A stretch of 36,518 nt of DNA from positions 1 through 36,518 of the forward strand of contig CABSFC010000017.1 in NCBI GenBank assembly GCA_902476875.1. Reading direction: 5' to 3'. The notes beneath the pieces were generated by a model that was not told the origin of the DNA, did not search any database, and worked only from the letters and a program-made list of their open reading frames with translations. Below, piece by piece: positions 22,480 to 29,685 of this stretch. Numbering within the stretch: position 1 is the first letter of the stretch; the number at the start of each line of letters is the position of its first letter. This DNA comes from an uncultured Oscillibacter sp. (GTDB taxonomy: Bacteria > Bacillota > Clostridia > Oscillospirales > Oscillospiraceae). A program made the translations under genes and the position numbers.

Positions 22480-23244
22480 TCAGTCTCCGCGGTGGCGGCC
22501 GCAGGCGTGGCCGTGGTCCCCGCAGCCGTGGTCGCCGCAGGCGTGGCCCTCCCCGCCGTGGTGGTGGTCACAGGTGGCCGCGCCGGTGGATTCCAGCGTT
22601 CCGGCCAGCAGGTCGGTGACGCACTGGTCGGCGTCGCCGGAGCAGCCGGCGTACAGCTGGATGCCGGCCTCCGCCAGAGCCATCTGGGCCCCGGGACCAA
22701 TGCCGCCGCAGATCAGGCAGTCCACGCCGTGGTCCGCCAGGAAGCCCGCCAGAGCTCCGTGGCCGCTGCCGCTGGTGGGGACCACCTGGGCGTCCGCCAG
22801 CATGCCGTCCACAATGTCATAAAACTTGAACTGCGCCGTGTGACCGAAGTGGCCGTAGACATGGCCGTCCTCATAGGAGACCGCGATTTTCATATCCTTG
22901 CATCCTTTCCATACGGGAGGCGGCACGGTTTTGGCGCAGCCCCGGCAGCCCTCCCGGCGGCAGAGCGTGTAGCTGCCGCCGTCGATCCGCAGCGGACGGC
23001 CCTCCACCAGAAAGACCGCCAGCTTCCGTCGGGCCTGGGCATAGATGCGCTGGACCGTGGCCCTGGCCACGCCCATCTGGGCGGCGGCCTCCTCCTGGGT
23101 CAGGCCCTGAAAGTCCACCAGCCGGACGGCCTCGTACTCCTCCACGGCCAGCACCACCGGCCCGCCTTCGGCGGGCTGCTCCGGGGAAAAGCGGCAGTGG
23201 GCGGGCATCTGGCACACCCGGCGGCATTTGGCGCTGCGCGGCAT
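22480..23244 (-). CDS. DUF134 DNA-binding domain fused to a NifX-type (FeMo-cofactor biosynthesis-like) domain
   Basis: A 254-residue two-domain protein. Residues 1-100 are a DUF134 helix-turn-helix domain (CRRVCQMP start, then LTQEEAAAQMGVARATVQRIY). A Cys-rich linker (CRREGCRGCAKTV) leads to a dinitrogenase iron-molybdenum cofactor-type domain (about 118-225) with GHFGHTAQF and ICGGIGPGAQ. The last 30 residues are a His/Cys-rich tail, likely metal-binding. An internal ATG (MKIAVSYED) with AAAGGATGCAAGG upstream could also yield the NifX domain alone. No nitrogenase genes are present, so a metal-responsive or redox regulatory role is more likely. Own promoter at 23277-23304; next to the metal ATPase on the same strand. 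Confidence 0.88.
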   Translation of the reverse strand: MPRSAKCRRVCQMPAHCRFSPEQPAEGGPVVLAVEEYEAVRLVDFQGLTQEEAAAQMGVARATVQRIYAQARRKLAVFLVEGRPLRIDGGSYTLCRREGCRGCAKTVPPPVWKGCKDMKIAVSYEDGHVYGHFGHTAQFKFYDIVDGMLADAQVVPTSGSGHGALAGFLADHGVDCLICGGIGPGAQMALAEAGIQLYAGCSGDADQCVTDLLAGTLESTGAATCDHHHGGEGHACGDHGCGDHGHACGRHRGD

Positions 23245-23276
23245 CCGTGTCCCTCCTCTATTTTGAGCATATGCCC

Positions 23277-23304
23277 ATTATATACGGTCTCACGCGGATG
23301 TCAA
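23277..23304 (-). promoter_or_regulatory. Sigma-A promoter of the DUF134-NifX gene
   Basis: On the minus strand TTGACA (23304-23299), 16-bp spacer, consensus TATAAT (23282-23277); start near 23270. The initially transcribed region contains the palindrome GCATATGC, a possible operator. Confidence 0.8.
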
Positions 23305-23311
23305 GAGGAGC

Positions 23312-25183
23312 CTACCGCGCCCTCCATTTCAGCAGGAGCGCCGAGTTGACGATGACGAAGACAGAGCCGGCGTTATGTACCAGCGCGCCGACCACAGGGT
23401 TCAGGATGCCCGTCATGGCCAGGATGATGGCGATGAAGTTCAGCGTCATGGAGAAGGTCAGATTGCGCTTGATGACTGTCATCATCCGCCGGGAGAGCCG
23501 CAGCAGGTGGGGGATCTCCCGGATGGCGTCGTCCACCAGGGCGATGTCCGCCGCGTCCACGGCGATGTCGCTGCCGATGCCGCCCATGGCGATGCCCACA
23601 CAGGCCCGCTTCAGGGCGGGAGCGTCGTTGATGCCGTCGCCGATCATGCAGACCTGCTGGTTTTGAGACTGGGAGCCGTCGATGTAGCGCAGTTTATCCT
23701 CCGGAAGGCAATTGGCCTGATACTCTCCCACGGAGAGCTGCCGGGCGATGTGCCGGGCGGCGGCCTCGTGGTCGCCGGTCAGCAGGACGGGGGTGACGCC
23801 GGTCTCCCTGACCTGGGCAATGGTCCCTGCGGCCTCCGGCCGCAGGGTGTCCGACAGCGCCAGGAAGCCAGCCAGACGGCCGTCCGCCGCCAGATAGATA
23901 ACAGTGCAGCCTTCCTCCAGATACGCTTCCGCACCGGCGCGGACGGCGTCTGTTACGGCAATCTGCTGCTCAGCCAGCAGCTCCGGGTTGCCGGCAATGA
24001 TGTCATGCCCATCCACCGTGGCCCGCACGCCCCGCCCTGGCAGCATTTGGAACTGTTCCGCCGGACGGATTTCCGCCGCACCGGAAGTTCCCCGATAGCA
24101 GCGGACCACCGCCTTGCCGATGGGGTGCTCGGAGCGCAGCTCCGCGGAGGCGGCAAAGGCGTAGACTTCCGCCTCGGAGAGCGTGGAGAGGAAGCATTTG
24201 ACGGCGACGACCTGGGGAGTCCCGTAGGTCAGGGTGCCGGTCTTGTCAAAGGCGCACTTGGAGACGGCGGCCAGCCGTTCCAGGGCGTCGCCCTCCCGGA
24301 CCAGGAAGCCGTGCTTGGTGGCGTTGCCGATGGCCGCCATGATGGCCGTGGGGGTTGCCAGCACCAGGGCGCAAGGGCAGAACACCACCAGGATGGTGAC
24401 GGCCCGGATAATCTGACCGGTCAAAAGCCAGGTCAGCACCGCGGCGGTCAGGGCGATGACCACCACCCAGGTGGCCCAGCGGTCCGCCAGACCCACGATT
24501 TTAGCCTTGCCCGCGTCCGCCGACTGCACCAGGCGGATCATCCGCTGGATGGAACTGTCCTCGCCCACCTTGGTCGCTACCATGTCGAAGGAGCCGAACT
24601 GGTTGACAGTGCCGCTGGAGACCTCTTCTCCCACGCCCTTATCCACGGGCATGGATTCGCCGGTCATGACGGCCTGATTGATGGAGGTCTGCCCGGACTG
24701 GATGACGCCGTCCACGGGAATCGTCTCGCCGGGCAGCACCCGCAGCAGGTCCCCCACCCGCACCTGCTCGGCGGGGACGACGGATTCCCGCCCATTGGTC
24801 AGGACCCGGGCTGTGCGGGGTGTCAGATGGACCAGCCGCTCGATGCCCGCCCGGGCCTTCGCCACGGTCAGGTCCTCCAGCAGGGCGCCCAGCTGCATGA
24901 TGAACGCCACCTCGCCGGCGGCAAAGTCCTCGCCGATGAGGACGGAGGCGATCAGCGCCAGGGAGACCAGGACGTCGGCCTTGATATCAAAGGCTGTGAC
25001 CAGGCCGATGAAGGCTTCCAGAAGGATGGGGATGCCGCAGAGGACGATGGAGACCCAAGCGGGGTCAAAGGGGAGGGGGAGCAGGGCAAAGATGCTGCAC
25101 ACCAGGGCGGCGGCGGAGATCACCAGCATGGTGATGTCCTTTTTTGTGCCGCCCCATTCCAAAAACGACTCTAATTTTTCCAT
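23312..25183 (-). CDS. Heavy-metal-translocating P1B-type ATPase
   Basis: A 623-residue metal-export ATPase without an N-terminal metal-binding domain. It has eight predicted membrane helices, actuator motif TGES (174-177), membrane metal site Cys-Pro-Cys at 269-271 (FCPCALVLATPTA), phosphorylation Asp313 in DKTGTL, SEHPIGKA near 355 and GDGINDAP near 505. The last helix pair (NAGSVFVIVNSALLL) resembles Zn/Cd-type pumps, while the neighbouring CsoR has the copper ligand set, so the cargo (Cu+, Zn2+ or Cd2+) is undecided. Start ATG 25183 was chosen because AGGAGG lies just before it, inside a longer frame. Its promoter carries two CsoR boxes. Confidence 0.93.
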   Translation of the reverse strand: MEKLESFLEWGGTKKDITMLVISAAALVCSIFALLPLPFDPAWVSIVLCGIPILLEAFIGLVTAFDIKADVLVSLALIASVLIGEDFAAGEVAFIMQLGALLEDLTVAKARAGIERLVHLTPRTARVLTNGRESVVPAEQVRVGDLLRVLPGETIPVDGVIQSGQTSINQAVMTGESMPVDKGVGEEVSSGTVNQFGSFDMVATKVGEDSSIQRMIRLVQSADAGKAKIVGLADRWATWVVVIALTAAVLTWLLTGQIIRAVTILVVFCPCALVLATPTAIMAAIGNATKHGFLVREGDALERLAAVSKCAFDKTGTLTYGTPQVVAVKCFLSTLSEAEVYAFAASAELRSEHPIGKAVVRCYRGTSGAAEIRPAEQFQMLPGRGVRATVDGHDIIAGNPELLAEQQIAVTDAVRAGAEAYLEEGCTVIYLAADGRLAGFLALSDTLRPEAAGTIAQVRETGVTPVLLTGDHEAAARHIARQLSVGEYQANCLPEDKLRYIDGSQSQNQQVCMIGDGINDAPALKRACVGIAMGGIGSDIAVDAADIALVDDAIREIPHLLRLSRRMMTVIKRNLTFSMTLNFIAIILAMTGILNPVVGALVHNAGSVFVIVNSALLLKWRAR

Positions 25184-25199
25184 AAACAGCCTCCTGAAC

Positions 25200-25215
25200 A
25201 TACCGGTGGGGGTAT
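25200..25215. promoter_or_regulatory. CsoR box 1 in the ATPase leader
   Basis: ATACCGGTGGGGGTAT, with the G-tract and terminal ATAC/GTAT of CsoR operators. It lies between the predicted start site and the ATPase ribosome site. Confidence 0.8.
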
Positions 25216-25227
25216 TGGTATATGCAT

Positions 25228-25257
25228 AGTATACCTATGGGGGTATAGGCTTGTCAA
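25228..25257 (-). promoter_or_regulatory. ATPase promoter with embedded CsoR box 2
   Basis: On the minus strand TTGACA (25257-25252), 18-bp spacer, TATACT (25233-25228). The spacer contains the CsoR-like box ATACCTATGGGGGTAT (25231-25246), so repressor binding would block RNA polymerase. Confidence 0.85.
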
Positions 25258-25261
25258 GAGC

Positions 25262-25298
25262 AAAAATGAAACCCAGCCGTTTTTGCGGCTGGGTTTCA
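25262..25298 (-). terminator. Terminator of csoR
   Basis: Perfect 13-bp stem TGAAACCCAGCCG / CGGCTGGGTTTCA, 6-nt loop, five T on the minus strand. It lies directly after the csoR stop and just upstream of the ATPase promoter. Confidence 0.93.
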
Positions 25299-25574
25299 TC
25301 AATCCATATTGGCAAAGCGCTCGACAGCCTTTGTAAAGCTGGCGATGGTCTGTTCGGCGTCACCGTGTTCGATGCCGTCCCGGACGCAATGCTTGATATG
25401 ACCCTCCAACACCACCTGTCCCGCCTTGTGAAGAGCGGATTTGGCGGCGTTGATCTGCAGCAGGACATCCTCACAGGGGACATCCTCGTCCACCATGCGG
25501 TCGATGGCCTGGACCTGGCCGATGATTTTTTTCAGACGCCGGTGCAGGTTTTCCGCATCCATACATTGTCTCAC
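25299..25574 (-). CDS. csoR: CsoR-family metal-sensing repressor
   Basis: A helical DUF156/CsoR protein of about 91 residues. The copper ligand triad is present with exact spacing: Cys in VPCEDV, then His 25 residues and Cys 29 residues later (GHIKHC), matching Cys36-His61-Cys65 of CsoR. HRRLKKIIGQVQAI is the usual N-terminal helix. Start is probably GTG 25574 (GGAGG 7 nt upstream); ATG 25562 is the alternative. It should repress itself and the P1B ATPase through the three boxes and release DNA on Cu(I) binding. Own promoter and terminator. Confidence 0.93.
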   Translation of the reverse strand: MRQCMDAENLHRRLKKIIGQVQAIDRMVDEDVPCEDVLLQINAAKSALHKAGQVVLEGHIKHCVRDGIEHGDAEQTIASFTKAVERFANMD

Positions 25575-25587
25575 ACTCACACCTCCG

Positions 25588-25636
25588 ATACGGTTAGGGG
25601 TATGCCTATTATCCAATGAAGCGGGGCGTTTGTCAA
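25588..25636 (-). promoter_or_regulatory. csoR promoter with CsoR box 3
   Basis: On the minus strand TTGACA (25636-25631), 17 bp, GATAAT (25613-25608). The box ATACGGTTAGGGGTAT (25588-25603) overlaps the predicted start near 25601, indicating autoregulation. Confidence 0.85.
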
Positions 25637-25661
25637 GAAAAACGTCCCGGCGGCGCTTACC

Positions 25662-25822
25662 TTACAGATAGGACTTCACGCGGTCCAGGTCCGTCACCAG
25701 GAAGGGATTCTCCGCCCGCATGGCGTCGTACAGCCGTTTTGCCTGGGTGCGGTCCGCTTTCAGCGCGGAGAGCTCCTGCTCCGTGCCTGTCGCCTCGAAT
25801 TTCTTCGGAGTTGGGTTTTCCG
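25662..25822 (-). pseudogene. Probable gene remnant lacking a start codon
   Basis: An open frame with natural-looking composition, ending ENPFLVTDLDRVKSYL and TAA at 25662. It has no ATG, GTG or TTG until far inside (ATG in DAMRAENP). An AAAGGAG-like site lies near its left edge. The frame is open all the way up to the pgm stop codon and is in frame with pgm, across the pgm terminator hairpin. It looks like the 3-prime end of a decayed gene; stop-codon readthrough is less likely. No family recognised. Confidence 0.4.
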
Positions 25823-25842
25823 CTCCTTTCCGCAGATCGAAA

Positions 25843-25872
25843 CAGCGCCGGAGGGCTGGCCCTCCGGCGCTG
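25843..25872 (-). terminator. Terminator of the phosphoglucomutase gene
   Basis: Perfect 13-bp stem CAGCGCCGGAGGG / CCCTCCGGCGCTG with a 4-nt loop, just after the stop codon; only TTT follows on the minus strand, so efficiency is uncertain. Confidence 0.75.
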
Positions 25873-25880
25873 TATGGGGG

Positions 25881-27608
25881 TTACTTCTTCAGGGTGTCCA
25901 CCCAGGCGCTGTACTTGGCCACATTGGCGTCGGCATCGGCGGCGTCCTTGCCCTGGGTCAGGATGTAGACCTTGATCTTGGGCTCGGTGCCAGAGGGACG
26001 GACGATGACAGAGGTGCCGTCGGCCATCTCGAACCGCAGTACGTTGGAGCCGGACAGCTCCATGGTGCTCTTCTCGCCGGTGGCGCAGTCGGTGACGGAG
26101 CTGTCCTGATAGTCCTTGAACTGCAGGACCTTCACGCCGCTGATCTCGGCGGGGGGATTCTCCCGGAGGGACTTCATCAGGTTCGCCATGTCCTTCAGGC
26201 CGTCCAGGCCGGGCATGACCAGGTTGCAGGTCTTCTCGGCGAAGTAGCCGTATTTCTCATACAGGGCGTCCAGCGCGTCGGCCAGCGTCATGCCCTGGGC
26301 GGCGTACCACGCGGCCATCTCGGTCAGGGCCAGGGCGGCGGTGACGGCGTCCTTGTCCCGGACGTAGTCGCCCAGCATGTAGCCGTAGCTCTCCTCGTAG
26401 GAGAAGATGACCTTGCCCTCGCCGCTGTTCTCCAGCCGATCCTTCTTCTCCGCCAGGAACTTGAAGCCGGTGAAGGTGTCGTAGCACTGGAGGCCGTTGA
26501 CCTCGGCCACCTTGCGGGCCATCTCGGTGGTGACGATGGTCTTCAGGGCCACGGGCTTCTCGGGCATCTTGCCGGTTCGCTTCTTGGCGCCGATCAGATA
26601 GTCCAGCAGCAGAACGCCGGTCTGGTTGCCGGAGATGACCTTGAACTCGCCGTCCTTCGTGCGGACCATGATGCCCACCCGGTCGGCGTCGGGGTCGGAG
26701 CCCAGGATGAAGTCCGCGCCCTCTTTCTTGGCAATGTCCACCGCCAGATAGAAGCCCTCGGGATTCTCCGGGTTGGGGGAGACCACGGTGGGGAAGTCGC
26801 CGTCGATGACCATCTGCTCGGGTACGCAGATCAGGTGCTTGATGCCCAGGCGGCGCAGCGCCTCGGGGATCAGCTTGTGGCCGGTGCCGTGGAAGGGGGT
26901 GTACACCAGCTTGAAGCTGTCCGCCACCTTGGCGACGGTCTCGGCGTCGTTGACCTGGCCCATGACGTTGGCGAGGAACTTCTCGTCGGTCTCCTCGCCC
27001 AGGACCTCGATCAGGCCGGCCTGGACCGCCTCGTCATAGGGCATGGTCCTGATGTCGTTGAAGATGTCCAGCTCCTCCAGCCGCTTGGCGATGGCGTCGG
27101 CGTGGTGGGGGGGCAACTGGGCACCGTCCTCCCAGTAGACCTTGTAGCCGTTGTACTCCTTGGGATTGTGGCTGGCGGTGACGTTGATGCCCGCCTGGCA
27201 GTGGTACTCCCGGACGGCAAAGCTCAGCTCAGGAGTGGGACGCAGGGATTCAAAGATGCGGACATGGATGCCGTTGGCGGCGCAGACCTCGGCGGCGGCC
27301 CGGGCGAACTCCATGGAGTGGTTGCGGCAGTCCATGCAGATGGCCACACCCCGGTCCTTGCCCTCCTGGCCCTCGGCGGCGATGACATCGGCAAAGCCCT
27401 GGGTAGCCCAGCGGATGACGTGGATGTTCATGTTGTGCAGACCGACATACATGGTGCCCCGCAGGCCGGCGGTGCCGAACTCCAGGGGACCGTAGAACCG
27501 GGATTCGATTTCCTTGGGGTCATCCTTGATGGACTCCAGCTCAGCGCGCTCCTCAGCGGACAGGGCGGGGCTGGCAAGCCACTTTTCGTACTCCTTCATG
27601 AAATCCAT
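25881..27608 (-). CDS. Phosphoglucomutase/phosphomannomutase
   Basis: A 575-residue alpha-D-phosphohexomutase, the length of Firmicute PgcA-type enzymes. Active-site phosphoserine in TASHNPKEYNGYK near residue 146; metal loop DPDADR near 305; sugar-binding SYEESYGYM near 403; phosphate-binding RPSGTEPKIK near 540. It interconverts glucose 1- and 6-phosphate (or the mannose equivalents), supplying envelope polysaccharide and glycogen precursors. Start ATG 27608 has AGAGGAGG upstream; an internal ATG at codon 4 is possible. It lies at the end of the walJ-rlmH-zinc ribbon run, and its envelope role fits that context. Confidence 0.93.
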   Translation of the reverse strand: MDFMKEYEKWLASPALSAEERAELESIKDDPKEIESRFYGPLEFGTAGLRGTMYVGLHNMNIHVIRWATQGFADVIAAEGQEGKDRGVAICMDCRNHSMEFARAAAEVCAANGIHVRIFESLRPTPELSFAVREYHCQAGINVTASHNPKEYNGYKVYWEDGAQLPPHHADAIAKRLEELDIFNDIRTMPYDEAVQAGLIEVLGEETDEKFLANVMGQVNDAETVAKVADSFKLVYTPFHGTGHKLIPEALRRLGIKHLICVPEQMVIDGDFPTVVSPNPENPEGFYLAVDIAKKEGADFILGSDPDADRVGIMVRTKDGEFKVISGNQTGVLLLDYLIGAKKRTGKMPEKPVALKTIVTTEMARKVAEVNGLQCYDTFTGFKFLAEKKDRLENSGEGKVIFSYEESYGYMLGDYVRDKDAVTAALALTEMAAWYAAQGMTLADALDALYEKYGYFAEKTCNLVMPGLDGLKDMANLMKSLRENPPAEISGVKVLQFKDYQDSSVTDCATGEKSTMELSGSNVLRFEMADGTSVIVRPSGTEPKIKVYILTQGKDAADADANVAKYSAWVDTLKK

Positions 27609-27672
27609 TTTGCAGTTCCTCCTCTAAAATTATGTAAACTGATTGATACAGGTCATCGCAGGTCGGGGGCGC

Positions 27673-28031
27673 TTATTTGCTCCAGTCCGGAGAGAAATAG
27701 CATACCGGGCACTCATAACCGCGCCAGGTGAAAGGCCCCAGATATCTCCCATATTCCCCGTGGACAATGCGGTTTCCGCAGACAGGACAGCGTGATAGGT
27801 GAAAAGGCAGCCGAAGGCAAAGGCAATCAGCGGCAGAAGGGCGATTCCAGACAGGAAATTCGCCAGGGAGGCGTTGCCCCGCAGGACGGCGCCCAGCAGG
27901 AACAGGACGATGCCCAGCAGCAGGCAGGAGTCGGTCAGATTCGCCTTGCGCCGGAAGCGCCGGGCGATCCGCCGTTTTTCCTCGGCGGACAGCTTGGGAT
28001 CGGGCGGGACATCCGGGAAATAAGCGGGCAT
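27673..28031 (-). pseudogene. Membrane zinc-ribbon protein 3, frameshifted
   Basis: Residues 1-76 (ATG 28031, AAAGGAG upstream) give a charged N-terminus and two membrane helices (CLLLGIVLFLLGAVL; FLSGIALLPLIAFAFGCL) but no zinc ribbon. The missing ribbon, LSRCPVCGNR ... YECPVCYFSPDWSK, is in the -1 frame from about 27804 to 27673. Joining the frames at the CTTTTC near 27804 gives a 119-residue protein matching the two upstream paralogues. One lost T would explain it; no good slippery heptamer is seen. A sequencing error cannot be excluded. Confidence 0.8.
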
Positions 28032-28080
28032 GGGGGGCTCCTTTCAAAATGTTATGTCTACCAAGCGCCGGGGCGGCGCG

Positions 28081-28383
28081 TCAAAAATCATCATGCGTGA
28101 AGCCGCAGGATTTGCAGGAAAATTCCCGGCGGCTGGCGAGGGCGTCCTGGACGTTGAGGCATCCGCAGACAGGACAGCGGCAGTTGATGCGCAGAAGGCC
28201 CCTGGCCGCACCGATCAAAAGGACGCCGAGGACCAGCAGGACCTTGCCCGCCGCCGTCCGCCGCAGGGCGAAACCGGCCAGGAGCAGCGGAAGGCCCGCA
28301 GCTGCAAGGACAGGCTGGAGGCGGCGCCGCCGCTCCCAGGCCCGGATAGCCTCACGCTGGGGGGAGGGTTCGTGATCGTTCAT
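28081..28383 (-). CDS. Membrane zinc-ribbon protein 2
   Basis: A 100-residue protein with a basic N-terminus, two membrane helices (about 24-40 and 47-60) and a C-terminal zinc ribbon CPVC (70-73) with CKSC (90-93), ending CGFTHDDF. Start ATG 28383 was chosen because GAGAGGAAA precedes it; the longer frame lacks a site. A paralogue of the genes on either side, with the same architecture. Function unknown; two CxxC pairs about 20 residues apart on a short membrane anchor suggest a zinc-binding accessory protein. Confidence 0.75.
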   Translation of the reverse strand: MNDHEPSPQREAIRAWERRRRLQPVLAAAGLPLLLAGFALRRTAAGKVLLVLGVLLIGAARGLLRINCRCPVCGCLNVQDALASRREFSCKSCGFTHDDF

Positions 28384-28514
28384 TATAATTTCCTCTCTTT
28401 TACAGGGATATCCCAATCGGGGGAGTAATCACAGTTCAAGCACCCAAAAGCGCCAGTGGACGGGGCTTTGCGGATTGCCGCAGAACGGCTCTCCCGGGGG
28501 AATCCTGCGCGGGG

Positions 28515-28850
28515 TCAGCGATCCTCGCCGGAGTGGATGGAAAATCCGCAGTTGGGGCAGTGGAAGCTCAGCGCGCCGAAGTACCGCTCCCACTTTCGGA
28601 TCTGTCTGCCGCAGACAGGGCAGCGAAGCTGGGTGGCCGTCAGGGCAGCCCCTGCCAGCAGGCAGACAAGTCCGGCGGCCAGCAGCGCAAAGGAACTTGC
28701 AAAGCGGGCGGCAAACAGCAGCGCCACGGCCACCGCCAGCAGAACCAGCTGAGCCACACCCCGCAGCTTCCAGTTCCGAGCCCGGCGGGCCAGCTCCTCC
28801 GGCGGTAAGTCGGGGACCTCTGTCTGGCCCTCGTCAAAAAATCCGCGCAT
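28515..28850 (-). CDS. Membrane zinc-ribbon protein 1
   Basis: A 111-residue protein: acidic N-terminus with a Pro-Glu segment (DLPPEELARRARNWKLR), two adjacent membrane helices (about 31-50 and 54-72), then a zinc ribbon with CPVC (77-80) and CPNC (98-101) ending CGFSIHSGEDR. ATG 28850 has AAGGAGG 9 nt upstream. First of the tandem triplet, 41 nt after the DUF2007-like gene; the 131-nt gap to copy 2 has no gene. Function unknown. Confidence 0.75.
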   Translation of the reverse strand: MRGFFDEGQTEVPDLPPEELARRARNWKLRGVAQLVLLAVAVALLFAARFASSFALLAAGLVCLLAGAALTATQLRCPVCGRQIRKWERYFGALSFHCPNCGFSIHSGEDR

Positions 28851-28891
28851 GCAAGTTAGCCTCCTTAAAAATATTATGTAAACTTTATGGC

Positions 28892-29182
28892 TTACGAAGG
28901 ATCGTCCTCCGGCGTCTCCAGCAGGGCCTTTGCCTCCTCCAGCCGGGAGACGGGCACATACAGGTCCGCGCCGTAGCCGGAAAAGCCCAGAACGATGCGG
29001 CCCGCGCCGCCGCCCTCCCGGTACTTTTTCAAAACGGGGATGCCGAAGGACTCCAGCATGGCGACGGACATGTCGGCGATGCCGCCCACGTCCTGCAAAT
29101 TGGCCAGAAACGCCTGCGCCTCCGGCCGGCCGTCCGCCCGCCTGGGCCAGCGGGCCAGCAGCTCTTCATGGGTAAGTCCCAT
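28892..29182 (-). CDS. DUF2007-like small protein
   Basis: A 96-residue cytoplasmic protein. The pattern MLESFGIPVLKKYRE ... ADLYVPVSRLEEAKALL resembles DUF2007 putative signal-transducing proteins, small alpha/beta domains. ATG 29182 has GAGAGGAGG upstream and begins 20 nt after rlmH, so it is probably co-transcribed with walJ-rlmH. No catalytic residues are evident; function unknown. Confidence 0.7.
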   Translation of the reverse strand: MGLTHEELLARWPRRADGRPEAQAFLANLQDVGGIADMSVAMLESFGIPVLKKYREGGGAGRIVLGFSGYGADLYVPVSRLEEAKALLETPEDDPS

Positions 29183-29202
29183 CGGTGGCCTCCTCTCAGA
29201 TA

Positions 29203-29685
29203 TCACTTATGGTATTTTGTCCCCGCGTTGATTTGATACGCCCGGTAAATCTGCTCCAGCAGCATGACCCGGGCAAGATGGTGGGGGAAGGTCATGGGGG
29301 ACATGGACAGCTGCGTCCACGCCTCCGCTTTGATAGAAGGATGCAGTCCGAAGGACCCGCCGATCAGGAACACCAGCTGCTTTTCCCCCCGGTTGGCCCA
29401 GGTCGCCATCAGGTGGGCCAGCTCTTCACTGGAGCGCATCCGGCCCTCCACGCACAGGGCGATGAGGCTGGCGGAGGGCGGCAGCTTGGCCCGGATGGCG
29501 GCCGCCTCCTTCGCCAGTGCTGTGTCGATCAGCGCCGGGGAGGGATCGTCCGGCAGACGCTCCTCCGGCAGCTCGATGATATCCAGCTTACAGTAGCGGC
29601 TCAGCCGCTTGGCATACTCCGCCGCCGCGTCGGCGTAGAATTTCTCCTTCAGCTTTCCCACGCACAGGACGGTCACTTTTTGCAT
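29203..29685 (-). CDS. rlmH: 23S rRNA (pseudouridine1915-N3)-methyltransferase RlmH
   Basis: A 160-residue SPOUT-fold methyltransferase that modifies pseudouridine 1915 in helix 69 of 23S rRNA with SAM. The knot region LVFLIGGSFGL near residues 103-113 and the C-terminal HHLARVMLLEQIYRA are diagnostic. Start ATG 29685 follows AGGAGGG and overlaps the end of walJ by 13 nt. The walJ-rlmH pairing is common in Firmicutes. Confidence 0.96.
   Translation of the reverse strand: MQKVTVLCVGKLKEKFYADAAAEYAKRLSRYCKLDIIELPEERLPDDPSPALIDTALAKEAAAIRAKLPPSASLIALCVEGRMRSSEELAHLMATWANRGEKQLVFLIGGSFGLHPSIKAEAWTQLSMSPMTFPHHLARVMLLEQIYRAYQINAGTKYHK

Noticed and set aside
20327..22822. An 831-codon rightward frame across pyrC and sodA
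   Set aside because: It runs antisense to two well-identified genes and has no start site or recognisable domain; a high-GC artefact.
27798..27810. Programmed -1 frameshift in the third zinc-ribbon gene
   Set aside because: No X-XXY-YYZ slippery heptamer or clear downstream pseudoknot; a single-base deletion is simpler.
27626..28883. Recurring TTATGTAAAC motif near 27627 and 28874, also present inside walI
   Set aside because: Considered as a WalR box, but the second TGTWAH half-site is missing in each case and one copy is coding.
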